Shown in pieces: positions 26,786 to 34,656 of a DNA stretch of 64,000 bases. This stretch comes from Rhodocyclaceae bacterium (GTDB lineage Bacteria > Pseudomonadota > Gammaproteobacteria > Burkholderiales > Rhodocyclaceae): NCBI GenBank assembly GCA_018261935.1, contig JAGTRP010000004.1:161654-225653 (forward strand), read 5' to 3'. Position 1 is the first letter of the stretch; the number at the start of each line of letters is the position of its first letter. Below the pieces are notes generated by a model. It saw only the letters and a program-made list of their open reading frames with translations, had not been told where the DNA came from and did not search any database. The position numbers and the translations under genes were made by a program.

Positions 26786-27993
26786 CGCTCCAGGGCCCGC
26801 AGGACGAAGTCGAAGCGGGTATCGTCCAGCCACAGGCTGTTGGACAAGGTCAGGGAATGGGCTGCGAAGTCGCGGGCGTTGGGGCAGTCCTGGGGCGCCA
26901 CCCAGGGGCGTAGATAGTCGTAGTCGGGCAGGGCATGGGCGAACATGCGCGCCAGGCCGAGGCCGGCGCCCCACAACTCCGCCAGGACGGCATCCCGGAC
27001 TCCCTGGTGGGGCATCAGCAGCATGAACAGGGGCCAGGTCCCCGTGGCGCCGTCGCCGTCGCCGAACACCTTCACCCCCGGCAGCCGGGATAGGTGCGGC
27101 AGCCGGGCCAGGGCCCGCTGCTTGAGGGCGGCCTGGAACCGGGGCAGGCGGGCGAGGCCGGCACGGCCGACGGACTGGCGCCAGCCTGAGACCCGATGAA
27201 GCGGGATGGCCGGCGAAAAAACATCCCCGGCCGCTGCCACCGGGTCGCCACGCCCCAGGGCCCGGCGCAGGGGCGCGCCGTACACGTGGCGCAAGGGCCG
27301 AGGACGATAGAAGGCGGCGTAACCGAGGAGCTCCAGGCAGCGGCGGATTTCCATCAGGGGCCGGGAGGAAATGGTCTCGGCGCTGGTGCGCGCCAGCTCG
27401 GCCCGCAGGGCGGGATCCCGGGCGATCCAGATGCCGCCTTCGTAAAGGCTGAGGCCCTTGCCCGCCGCCAGGCTGAAGAATGCCGCATCCCCGGCAAGGC
27501 CGACGGTGGCCCCCCGATCCCGGGCGCCCAGGGCCTGGGCCGCATCTTCGACCACGAAAGCGCCGTGCCGCCGGGCGATGGCAACAATGGGGTCGATGGC
27601 CGCCACCCGCCCGCCCAGGTGGGTGGGAATGACGGCGAGGGTATCGGCATCGCACAGGTTTTCGAGAGTCTGGGGACAAAGCTCCAAGCTTCCGGGCGCC
27701 ACATCGCACACTTTCAGGCGCAGGCCGCAGTGGGCGACGGCGAACACCACCAACGGGCAGGTATAGGCGGGCACCACCACGGTGCTGCGCCCGGACAGGC
27801 GCTGCAGGGTCTTGAGGATGACCACCAGGCAGGCCGTGCCCGAACATTCCACCGCCGCTTCCGGAACCCCGAGGAAGGCGGCGACCGCCGATGGGAAGTC
27901 TCCTTGCCGCCGGGCTAGCAAGTCTGCGAAATGCAGCGGCAGGCCGGCGGTCGGAGGGATCTCCCGGCTGCCGCTAATGCTGGACGTGGGCAT
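26773..27993 (-). CDS. DegT/DnrJ/EryC1-type PLP aminotransferase
   Basis: A 406-residue fold-type I PLP enzyme. It shows VVVPAYTCPLVVFAVAHCGL (about 72-91), VVEDAAQALGARD (about 146-158, with the PLP Asp) and AAGKGLSLYEGG (about 176-187, with the Schiff-base Lys in place of the usual H-K). Family members aminate keto-sugars or polyketide intermediates. It is the last gene of a three-gene minus-strand operon behind two small transporter genes and overlaps the first by 20 bases. Together these suggest an amino-modified product that is moved across the membrane. Confidence 0.8.
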   Translation of the reverse strand: MPTSSISGSREIPPTAGLPLHFADLLARRQGDFPSAVAAFLGVPEAAVECSGTACLVVILKTLQRLSGRSTVVVPAYTCPLVVFAVAHCGLRLKVCDVAPGSLELCPQTLENLCDADTLAVIPTHLGGRVAAIDPIVAIARRHGAFVVEDAAQALGARDRGATVGLAGDAAFFSLAAGKGLSLYEGGIWIARDPALRAELARTSAETISSRPLMEIRRCLELLGYAAFYRPRPLRHVYGAPLRRALGRGDPVAAAGDVFSPAIPLHRVSGWRQSVGRAGLARLPRFQAALKQRALARLPHLSRLPGVKVFGDGDGATGTWPLFMLLMPHQGVRDAVLAELWGAGLGLARMFAHALPDYDYLRPWVAPQDCPNARDFAAHSLTLSNSLWLDDTRFDFVLRALERHLR

Positions 27994-28366
27994 CCGAGGT
28001 TTCGCCGAAGGCGAGGCAGACGACCCCGGCGATGATGAGGGCAGCTCCGAAAATCTGCTGGGCGCTCAGGTACTCGCCGAAGACCGGCACCGAAATGACC
28101 ATGACCCCGATCACCTCCAGATGGGAGGCGGCGAAGGCCGGCCCGATGGGGGCGTGCCGCAGGAGCGTCATCCAGGTAACGAAGGCGCCGACGTAACCGA
28201 CGGCAGCGCCGTAGACCCAGGGCGCACCGACCACCCGCAGCAGCCAGTCGAACTCGATGGCGAAAGGTTCGGCATGGATGGCCGCCAGCTTGAAGCAGAC
28301 CTGGGAAAGGGTGTCGAAGGCGATGAGGGCGATGAACCCGATCAAGTAGAACCGCTTGAGAGACAT
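27974..28366 (-). CDS. Small EamA/SMR-type (ArnE/F-like) transporter, subunit B
   Basis: A 130-residue four-helix protein (for example LIGFIALIAFDTLSQVCFK, YGAAVGYVGAFVTWMTLL, VIGVMVISVPVFGEYLSAQQ, FGAALIIAGVVCLAFG). These half-size DMT transporters work as dimers, often of two different subunits encoded side by side. Its start overlaps the stop of its sister gene by one base (TGATG), supporting a heterodimer. ArnE/ArnF-like pairs flip lipid-linked amino sugars. Confidence 0.8.
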   Translation of the reverse strand: MSLKRFYLIGFIALIAFDTLSQVCFKLAAIHAEPFAIEFDWLLRVVGAPWVYGAAVGYVGAFVTWMTLLRHAPIGPAFAASHLEVIGVMVISVPVFGEYLSAQQIFGAALIIAGVVCLAFGETSDAHVQH

Positions 28367-28725
28367 CAGGATATTCCGACCACAACCACGCCGACGATGA
28401 TAAGGCCGATGCCGATCAGGCGCGGACGGGTGAAGTGCTCATAGAACCAGACCCGGCCACCGAGCATGACCGCGACGATGCTGAACATGCCGAGAAGAAC
28501 CCCTTCGGCCAGGGGGATCAACGACAGGAAAGCCAGCCAGACGACAAACTCCCCGACGAAGCAGACGATCCCGACCCATATCCACGGACGGGCCAGCATA
28601 TGGCGCCAGCGGGCAAGTCCGTCGGCATCCCCCGGCTCGATGGCGGCAGCCTTGAAGGCGAGTTGTCCACCGGAGTCGAGAAGGGTATTCAAGACCCAGA
28701 TGGAAAGGACCAGCGCGGAATTCAT
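28366..28725 (-). CDS. Small EamA/SMR-type (ArnE/F-like) transporter, subunit A
   Basis: A 119-residue four-helix protein starting MNSALVLSIWVLNTLLDSGG and ending LIGIGLIIVGVVVVGIS. The frame is open further upstream but that sequence is not membrane-like and lies in the divergent regulatory spacer. It pairs with the following gene. GEFVVWLAFLSLIPLAEGVL matches the third helix of the sister protein (GAFVTWMTLLRHAPIGPAFA), showing an old duplication. Confidence 0.8.
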   Translation of the reverse strand: MNSALVLSIWVLNTLLDSGGQLAFKAAAIEPGDADGLARWRHMLARPWIWVGIVCFVGEFVVWLAFLSLIPLAEGVLLGMFSIVAVMLGGRVWFYEHFTRPRLIGIGLIIVGVVVVGIS

Positions 28726-28870
28726 GGATTGCGGCCTGCAAATGGTGTCGAGGAGAGGAAGCACGCCGGTCCTGGTCCGGCGGCCCGGCCGCAGTAGGGC
28801 AACGACATATCGAAAGCGTCCTTGCTGCCCCGGGGCTGCAAGTTTAGTGGAAAAGCCGCCTGTAGCACCA

Positions 28871-28931
28871 ATGGATATATCCATGATCACATCATGGCCA
28901 GTATTATGTCGGCAGCTGTCAGGTATCTGAC
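28871..28931. promoter_or_regulatory. Cluster of palindromes in the divergent promoter region
   Basis: Within the 282-base spacer between the transporter operon and the HAD phosphatase gene are three inverted repeats. They are the perfect 14-base palindrome ATGGATATATCCAT (28871-28884), overlapping CCATGAT-CAC-ATCATGG (28881-28897), and GTCAG-GTAT-CTGAC (28918-28931). The surrounding sequence is markedly AT-richer than the genes. This looks like operator sites for a dimeric regulator controlling both directions. Confidence 0.5.
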
Positions 28932-29007
28932 GGACTGGCCGTCGGATAATGCCAGCGTTTCTTGCGGTGTCTCACTGGCGCCCACAACTGCATTTGATGG
29001 GAAGCGA

Positions 29008-29673
29008 ATGATCTTCGTAATCGACTTCGATGGCACCCTGGCGACGGAAGACACCGTCGACCAGTTGCTGGAACACCATGCCGACGCCGCCTGGCGGGAG
29101 CTCGAGGCGGACTGGCTGGAAGGCCGCATCAGTGCCTTGGAGTGCATGCAGGAGCAGGTACGCTTGGTACGGGCCGATCACATCACCCTCGGGAAGTTCT
29201 TCCGGCAAATCCGCCTTGACCCCCACTTCGCCGCCTTCCGCCGGCATGTCGGCCCCTTCGCCCACCTGGCCGTGGTGAGCGACGGTCTCGACTTCGCCAT
29301 CCACACTGCCCTGCGCCATGCCGACATCGAAGCCCTGCCGGTATTCGCCAACCAGCTCCAATTCATTTCCCCCGATCGGCTGGAGCTTTCCTTCCCCCAT
29401 CGCCACGCCGAATGCGGCGGCGGCAACGGCGTCTGCAAGTGCGCCATCGCCCGGCAACTGGCGGCGCGGCATGGCGGCCCGGTGGTGCTGATCGGGGACG
29501 GCAAGTCGGACGCCTGCCTGGCGGGCCTGGCGGATGTGGTCTTTGCCAAGGACTCCCTCGTCCGGCACTGCCAGGGCCGAGGCATTGCATACACGCCTTT
29601 CGAAAATTTCGCCGACGTGCTCCGTACGGTCCAGGCATGGGACCTGGAAGAGCCTCTCTCCGCGACCCTCTAA
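29008..29673 (+). CDS. HAD-superfamily (MtnX/SerB-like) phosphatase
   Basis: A 221-residue subclass IB HAD phosphatase. Motif I FVIDFDGTLATEDTVD (about 3-18) holds the nucleophile Asp, motif II is VVSDGLDF (about 90-97), and motif III/IV is VLIGDGKSDACLAGLADVVFAK (about 160-181, split at the conserved GDGxSD). A Cys-rich insertion GGGNGVCKCAIA precedes it. The start has GGGAAG upstream; earlier codons in frame fall in the palindromic spacer. It is 27 bases from the aminotransferase gene and probably dephosphorylates an intermediate of the cluster product. Confidence 0.8.
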   Translation: MIFVIDFDGTLATEDTVDQLLEHHADAAWRELEADWLEGRISALECMQEQVRLVRADHITLGKFFRQIRLDPHFAAFRRHVGPFAHLAVVSDGLDFAIHTALRHADIEALPVFANQLQFISPDRLELSFPHRHAECGGGNGVCKCAIARQLAARHGGPVVLIGDGKSDACLAGLADVVFAKDSLVRHCQGRGIAYTPFENFADVLRTVQAWDLEEPLSATL

Positions 29674-29700
29674 CCACTCCCCACAGGACCCATCCCCTTC

Positions 29701-31074
29701 ATGGACAAGAAAGTCATCACGCTGCTCGAAAAAGACGCCCGCTATTGCTCCTGGGGCGATACGGTGCATTACGCCAATCCGCCCAAGGTTTTCGCCTCCT
29801 GCGAGGGCTCTTACCTCTACGACGAGCAGAAGACGCCTTATCTCGACCTGCAGATGTGGTATTCAGCGGTCAATTTCGGCTACCGCAACCAGCGTCTGAA
29901 TGACGCCCTCAAGCGCCAGATCGACACCCTGCCCCAGCTGGCCTGCCAGTATCTGCATCCGGAAAAGGTCGAGCTGGCGGAAACCATTTGCAGCCATATC
30001 GAGGAAAAATACGGCGTCAAGGGCCGGGTCCACTTCAACGTCGGCGGCGCCCAGGCGGTGGAGGATTCCCTCAAGATCGTACGCAACGCCACCGGCAAGA
30101 ACCTGATGTTCGCCTTCATGGGCGGCTATCACGGCCGCACCCTGGGCGCCTCGGCCATCACGTCCAGCTACCGCTATCGCCGCCGCTACGGCCATTTTTC
30201 CGACCGCGCCCAGTTCGTGCCCTTCCCCTACTGCTTCCGCTGCCCCTACGGCATGAAGGAAGAAAGCTGCGGCATGTACTGCCACAAGGAATTCGAACGG
30301 CTGTTCGAGACCGAATACAACGCCGTCTGGGACGACAAGGCCAAGCAGTGCGAGTATGGCGCCTTCTACGTCGAGACCATCCAGGGCACCGGCGGCTACG
30401 TCATCCCCCCGGCCGATTACTTCACCAAGCTGGCCAAGACCCTCAAGGAGCGCAACATCCTGCTGGTGGTGGATGAAATCCAGATGGGCGTCTACCGCAC
30501 CGGCAAGCTCTGGTCCTGGGAAAACTTCGGCATCGTTCCCGACGTCTTCGTGTTCGGCAAAGCCATCACCAACGGACTCAATCCCATTTCCGGCATCTGG
30601 GCCCGGGAAGAGCTGATCAACCCGGAGATTTTCCCGCCCGGTTCGACCCACTCCACCTTCTCGTCCAACCCGCTGGGCACGGCCACGGCGCTGGAAGTGC
30701 TGCGCATGACCCAGGAAGCCGACCTGGAGCCGGGCATCCGGGAAAAGGGCGCCTACTTCCTGCAGCGGCTGGAAGAACTGAAAGGCCGCTGGAAAATGGT
30801 GGGCGACGTGAGCGGCCTCGGCCTCGCCATGCGCATGGAGATGTGCCAGGCGGACGGTTACACCCCCAACCGGGAACTGGCCGACCGCATCTTCAACGAA
30901 GGCCTGAAGGGTGATCTCGAAGCGGATGGCAAGGCCATGGGCTTGGTTCTGGATGTGGGCGGCTATTACAAGAACGTTTTCACCCTGGCCCCCAGCTTCA
31001 CCATTACCAAAGAGGAAATCGATCTGGGCATCGCCCTCTTCGAACAGCTGCTTCGCCGCTGCGGCGCCCAGTAG
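29701..31074 (+). CDS. Class III PLP aminotransferase
   Basis: A 457-residue aminotransferase of the ornithine/GABA/diaminobutyrate group. FNVGGAQAVEDSLKIVRNAT (about 112-131), FMGGYHGRTLGASAI, PLP-binding LLVVDEIQMGV (Asp at about 258) and FGKAITNGLNPISG (Lys at about 287) are all intact. PYCFRCPYGMKEESCGMYC (about 177-194) is a four-cysteine insert like the PYCYRCPxG block of GABA aminotransferases. It sits between the HAD phosphatase and the hydrolase in one plus-strand operon. Substrate unknown. Confidence 0.88.
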   Translation: MDKKVITLLEKDARYCSWGDTVHYANPPKVFASCEGSYLYDEQKTPYLDLQMWYSAVNFGYRNQRLNDALKRQIDTLPQLACQYLHPEKVELAETICSHIEEKYGVKGRVHFNVGGAQAVEDSLKIVRNATGKNLMFAFMGGYHGRTLGASAITSSYRYRRRYGHFSDRAQFVPFPYCFRCPYGMKEESCGMYCHKEFERLFETEYNAVWDDKAKQCEYGAFYVETIQGTGGYVIPPADYFTKLAKTLKERNILLVVDEIQMGVYRTGKLWSWENFGIVPDVFVFGKAITNGLNPISGIWAREELINPEIFPPGSTHSTFSSNPLGTATALEVLRMTQEADLEPGIREKGAYFLQRLEELKGRWKMVGDVSGLGLAMRMEMCQADGYTPNRELADRIFNEGLKGDLEADGKAMGLVLDVGGYYKNVFTLAPSFTITKEEIDLGIALFEQLLRRCGAQ

Positions 31075-31095
31075 GGACAAGGGAGAAACCACGGC

Positions 31096-31938
31096 ATGGA
31101 TGGGCACGGCATCAGGGAAGTCCTCGGTCCCAACGGCTTTTTCGAAAAGCGCGGCGAGACCGGCGTACTGCTCATCCATGGCCTGACCGGCACGCCGGCC
31201 GAAATGCGCCATTTCGGCCGCCAGCTAGCCCGCAAGGGCCTGACGGTCGCCGGCCCGCAGCTGGCCGGCCACTGCGACTCGGTCCAGGCCCTCAAGGCGA
31301 GCACCTGGGAAGACTGGTACCGCTCGGCCGACGAGGCCTTCGAGGCCCTGGCCCGGGAATGCCGGCAGGTCTATGTGGCCGGCCTTTCCATGGGCGCCCT
31401 CCTCGGCCTGCTGCTGGCGGCCCGAAAAAAGGAGCGCCTGGCCGGCGTCACCCTGCTCTCCACGACCTTTTTCTACGATGGCTGGAACATGCCCAAGTGG
31501 CGCCGCCGCCTGCTCATGCCCCTAGTCATCTACAGCCCTCTGCGCCACTTCGTCACCTGGGAAGAACCGCCCCCGTACGGCATCAAGGACGAGCGGGTCC
31601 GGGCCATGGTGACCTCCGTGCTGGAAAGCCGAGACGCCCATACCGCCGACAAGATCGGCCATTTCAAGACACCGGCTTCCGTCATTCTCCAGAGCGAGCG
31701 TCTGGTCCGGGCGGCCAAGGCCTGCCTGCGGCGGGTCCACCGGCCCACCCTGGTGGTCCACTCGGTGGAAGACGACATGGCCAGCATCAAGAATGCCCAT
31801 TTCGTCACCCAGCGGATCGGGTCCCAACAGGTGGAAACTTATTTCGTCGACGACAGCTATCACGTACTGACCCTGGACAAGCGCCGGGACGAGATCGCCG
31901 ACCGCGTCGCCGCCTTCTGCACCCCGCACCCTGCCTGA
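31096..31938 (+). CDS. Alpha/beta hydrolase (carboxylesterase EstA/monoacylglycerol-lipase-like)
   Basis: A 280-residue cytosolic hydrolase. VLLIHGLTGTPAEMRHFGRQ (about 30-49) is the oxyanion-hole strand, VAGLSMGALLGLL (about 93-105) holds the nucleophile Ser, HSVEDDMASIKN supplies the acid and DDSYHVLTLDKRRDEI the His. The pattern is closest to Est30-type carboxylesterases. It ends the plus-strand half of the accessory cluster, so it may release or trim the product. A GC-rich hairpin without a U-run (31977-31998) follows. Confidence 0.85.
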   Translation: MDGHGIREVLGPNGFFEKRGETGVLLIHGLTGTPAEMRHFGRQLARKGLTVAGPQLAGHCDSVQALKASTWEDWYRSADEAFEALARECRQVYVAGLSMGALLGLLLAARKKERLAGVTLLSTTFFYDGWNMPKWRRRLLMPLVIYSPLRHFVTWEEPPPYGIKDERVRAMVTSVLESRDAHTADKIGHFKTPASVILQSERLVRAAKACLRRVHRPTLVVHSVEDDMASIKNAHFVTQRIGSQQVETYFVDDSYHVLTLDKRRDEIADRVAAFCTPHPA

Positions 31939-32043
31939 AGGCACGCCACGGCCAGCGAGGATCCGGCAGTCAGCCACCGGGGGATCGTCTTTCCCCGGGG
32001 GGCGCTGTCATCCTGGTGGTCGAGCGACTCTAACCGGCGACGG

Positions 32044-32481
32044 TCACTTGCTGCGGCGGGAGAATTTCGCAGCCAACTGGTCCAGCTTTTCGGTCCGCCG
32101 GCGCTCGGCCTCCTCGGCCTGACGCTGGGCCTTGCGCTGCTCGGCATCCTTCTTGAAGCGCTCGCGGATGGTCTCGGAGGCATGGGTGCGGTGGGCTTCC
32201 GTCACCTCGTCGGCCGGGTTGCCGTCGAGATCGAAGCGGACCGTCGCCTTTTCCATGGCCTTCAGGTAGCGCAGGGAGTTGGTATGGAAGCGCAGCGCCG
32301 TGCGCAGGACCTTGCGATCCAGGTCGGGCAAGCGGGCGAGGAGCTGCTTGTCGATGCCGATGGCCAAGGGCTGGCAATCCCGGAATACCGCGAATTTTTC
32401 CTGAAATTCCTTCAGGAGAGCGCGGGCGGCCGGGACAACGCTGCTTGCAGCCGGGGCGGGAGCGGGACTGGAGGTATTCAT
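32044..32481 (-). CDS. ProQ/FinO domain RNA chaperone
   Basis: A 145-residue basic protein. After a short Ala/Pro N-terminus comes a FinO/ProQ core (about 20-110): PAARALLKEFQEKFAVFRDC, PLAIGIDKQLLARLPDLDRK and ALRFHTNSLRYLKAMEKAT, with HTN-x-x-RYLK typical of the RNA-binding surface. A charged coiled tail (RERFKKDAEQRKAQRQAEEA) follows. The ATG at 32481 is preferred over a TTG two codons earlier. Such proteins bind structured sRNAs and mRNA 3' ends. It stands alone between the biosynthetic cluster and the eCIS locus. Confidence 0.85.
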   Translation of the reverse strand: MNTSSPAPAPAASSVVPAARALLKEFQEKFAVFRDCQPLAIGIDKQLLARLPDLDRKVLRTALRFHTNSLRYLKAMEKATVRFDLDGNPADEVTEAHRTHASETIRERFKKDAEQRKAQRQAEEAERRRTEKLDQLAAKFSRRSK

Positions 32482-32671
32482 CGCCAACGGTTCTGGATTC
32501 TATGTTTCGGGCGGGGGAGGTTACCACGGATGGCCGAATCCGCCCGGACCAACCTGTGATTTTGGAGCCTGGAAACCGAAATCTGTGGCCTAGTTCAGAC
32601 AAAAGAACCCATCGCGAAGCAATCGTGATGACCCAGATCTAAACCGGCACCGCCGGGCAGGACTGGGAAAT

Positions 32672-32887
32672 CTAGGCCATGCTGGACAGCGCCTTGGCCA
32701 AGTCCTGGTCCTGGTCTTCACCTGCGCCCTCCCGGTACTCCCCCTGGGTTTCGACTTCAGTGTGATAGCCCAGCACCTCGAGGAGATCCGCCCAATACTC
32801 CGCCTCGGCCCGGGTCGGATGCCATGGACCGTGTTCCGTGATGATCTTGCCGTGTCGGTCTCTAAATCTGGTGATGACTCGATGCAT
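32672..32887 (-). CDS. 71-residue hypothetical protein
   Basis: A small acidic protein starting MHRVITRFRDRHGKIITEHG, with a segment WHPTRAEAEYWADLLEVLGY and a Glu/Asp/Gln-rich tail. It resembles small stand-alone proteins that align query-like sequence pieces, but no family is recognised. A GTG three codons upstream is an alternative start. The flanking spacers carry no obvious promoter motif on this strand. Confidence 0.5.
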   Translation of the reverse strand: MHRVITRFRDRHGKIITEHGPWHPTRAEAEYWADLLEVLGYHTEVETQGEYREGAGEDQDQDLAKALSSMA

Positions 32888-33219
32888 AGTCAGCACTCAC
32901 TTCATTGTTCAAGCATCCCACAGATTTTGACGGATCACAAGGGCGGATAGACGCGCCAGCCGCAGCCGGCACCTATATGCAATGACCATAGGACATGCGT
33001 GTTTATCAATGCGAAATGCATGGTATTATGCGGGGTTAATTACATGTAGCACTTCCATAGAACTCTTACAGTCCGCTTCCAATCGGCGGGTTTTTGTGTA
33101 GCAAGCCAAGGTCAAGTCGTCGAACAAATGGGAATGGGGAAGCAATTCTGCTGGGCGGGGATGAAAACGGCGGCGAGGCGCCCGGGCCCCCATCCTCAAT
33201 TTGATCCCGGGCTCCACAA
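32888..33219 (+). promoter_or_regulatory. Leader/promoter region of the eCIS locus
   Basis: This 330-base stretch has no gene. Its middle (about 32960-33110) is AT-richer than the surroundings. A sigma-70-like candidate is TTTATC (33002-33007), 16 bases, TATTAT (33024-33029), which would start transcription near 33036 and leave a leader of about 185 bases before the first eCIS gene. No clear hairpin or ribosome-binding site is seen near the GTG start at 33220. Confidence 0.4.
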
Positions 33220-33792
33220 GTGATTCACGCGGCTCTTTTCCATCTCGCCGGGCAACTGAACGAGTTCCTGACGAGGGGCTTGGGATTGGCCGAGGATATG
33301 GTGGTGGTATCCAACCTCCTGGACCCGGACGGCAGCGTAGCGCCGGGTGTAGCCAACAAGCTGGTGCTGTTTCTGACCAACATCCAGAAGGACACCACCC
33401 CCGGCAACATGCCTGCCGCCAGCCAAGGAGAGGGGCCCTCAGGACGACGGTATCCGCCGGTGCATCTGAACCTCTACGTGATGGTGGCCGCCAGCTTCAG
33501 CGGCAGCAATTATCCCGAGGCCCTGAAAATGATTTCGGCGGCCATCCTCTTCTTCCAGAAGCACCCGGTCTTCGACCGCCGCTCCAGCCCGGGACTGGAC
33601 CGCCGCATCGACAAGCTCACCCTGGACATCGAGAACCTGGGCACCCAGGATCTGGCCAGCCTATGGGGCGTGCTGAGCGGAAAATACCTGCCGTCCGTAC
33701 TCTACCGGGTACGCATGGTGACCTTCGATTCCCAGGACATCCAGGCCCTGGAGCCGACGGTTCGCCAGCCGGAATCCCGGGTGGCTACCTGA
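33220..33792 (+). CDS. eCIS cap protein, DUF4255 (Pvc16/Afp16-like)
   Basis: A 190-residue protein beginning (GTG start) MIHAALFHLAGQLNEFLTRG and containing VVVSNLLDPDGSVAPGVANK LVLFLTNIQKD, the DUF4255/Pvc16 N-terminal pattern. In PVC and Afp particles this protein caps the sheath-tube end distal to the baseplate and ends length growth. RYPPVHLNLYVMVAASFSGS NYPEAL is also a strong family block. It opens the locus here, whereas in Photorhabdus it is the last structural gene. There is no good ribosome-binding site, so translation may be weak, in keeping with its low copy number per particle. Confidence 0.88.
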   Translation: MIHAALFHLAGQLNEFLTRGLGLAEDMVVVSNLLDPDGSVAPGVANKLVLFLTNIQKDTTPGNMPAASQGEGPSGRRYPPVHLNLYVMVAASFSGSNYPEALKMISAAILFFQKHPVFDRRSSPGLDRRIDKLTLDIENLGTQDLASLWGVLSGKYLPSVLYRVRMVTFDSQDIQALEPTVRQPESRVAT

Positions 33793-33794
33793 CC

Positions 33795-34592
33795 ATGGGC
33801 GGCTTCTCTTCCCTGTTCTCGCTGCAGGGCACCCATGAGTTTTTTTCCGGGGCGGCCTGTCCGGCCTTCGACTTTGTACCGACCCCGGCCTGCCGGCGGC
33901 TCGTCGCCAACGGGGAAGTGCTCTTGCGCCGGGAAGGCGCCAGGCTGGCCGCCTATTACGACACGGATCGGGCAGGCGCCCTGCCCGACACAGCCCATTT
34001 CGATTTCCTGGCCTACTGCCGGGATAGCGATTTCCACAACTACACCGATGCGCCCCTCATGGACGCCGGCCGGATGCTCTATTTCGACAGCGCCGACGCC
34101 GATGACGGCGGCCGCCTGAGCCGGAACGAGTACGTGTCGGCAGCCGATCTGCGCCCGGAAAGCGAGATCCCCGACGAATTCCGGCAACGGGGAATGCCGG
34201 CCCTTTTCCTGGTCCGCATCGCCGCCGGCGCCCGGGACCTGGCCGGGCGCGCCTACTTCGTGCCCTTCCGTACCCGCCGCACCGCCTGGCAGTACTACGT
34301 CAGCGGCAAGGGGGTCGTCGGTACCGACCTTTATGTAGCCGCCCCCGGCGGAGAGGAAGAATTCGACTACCAGGGCGACGTGGGCCTGCCCAACGGACGC
34401 CAGGCCAGTCTTTACCGATCAAGAACGCTGTTGCCCTTGCTGAACGACCAACCGGTCCACTACGCCCTGCGGGAGCGCTTCAACGGGCGGCTCGTGGTCC
34501 GGAAACTGCCGGTGCCTTCGACCAGCTCGCTGGCCAGGGAAACCGCCGAGGGAGGGGAGGTGCCGACATCCCGGATATTCGTCAATCTTTAG
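33795..34592 (+). CDS. eCIS-associated protein of unknown function (265 residues)
   Basis: The start ATG (MGGFSSLFSLQGTHEFFSGA) is 2 bases after the cap gene stop, so it is coupled. The protein is soluble with no signal peptide or membrane helix and is rich in aromatic and Arg/Asp residues: DFLAYCRDSDFHNYTDAPLM, RMLYFDSADADDGGRLSRNE, FRTRRTAWQYYVSGKGVVGT. The GDVGLPNGRQASLYRSRTLL block looks beta-rich. It does not match the standard Pvc1-16 components. Its position between cap and sheath suggests a terminator, adaptor or assembly factor of the distal end. Function is inferred only from place. Confidence 0.7.
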   Translation: MGGFSSLFSLQGTHEFFSGAACPAFDFVPTPACRRLVANGEVLLRREGARLAAYYDTDRAGALPDTAHFDFLAYCRDSDFHNYTDAPLMDAGRMLYFDSADADDGGRLSRNEYVSAADLRPESEIPDEFRQRGMPALFLVRIAAGARDLAGRAYFVPFRTRRTAWQYYVSGKGVVGTDLYVAAPGGEEEFDYQGDVGLPNGRQASLYRSRTLLPLLNDQPVHYALRERFNGRLVVRKLPVPSTSSLARETAEGGEVPTSRIFVNL

Positions 34593-34656
34593 AAGCACGC
34601 CGAGCCGGGCCGAGGGCCGCGGCAAGTTTAATCCGTAGTCAAACGGAGGAATGATC

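Noticed and set aside
31977..31998. Terminator after the hydrolase gene
   Set aside because: CCGGGG/CCCCGG pairing is present but there is no U-run, so it is not claimed as a terminator.
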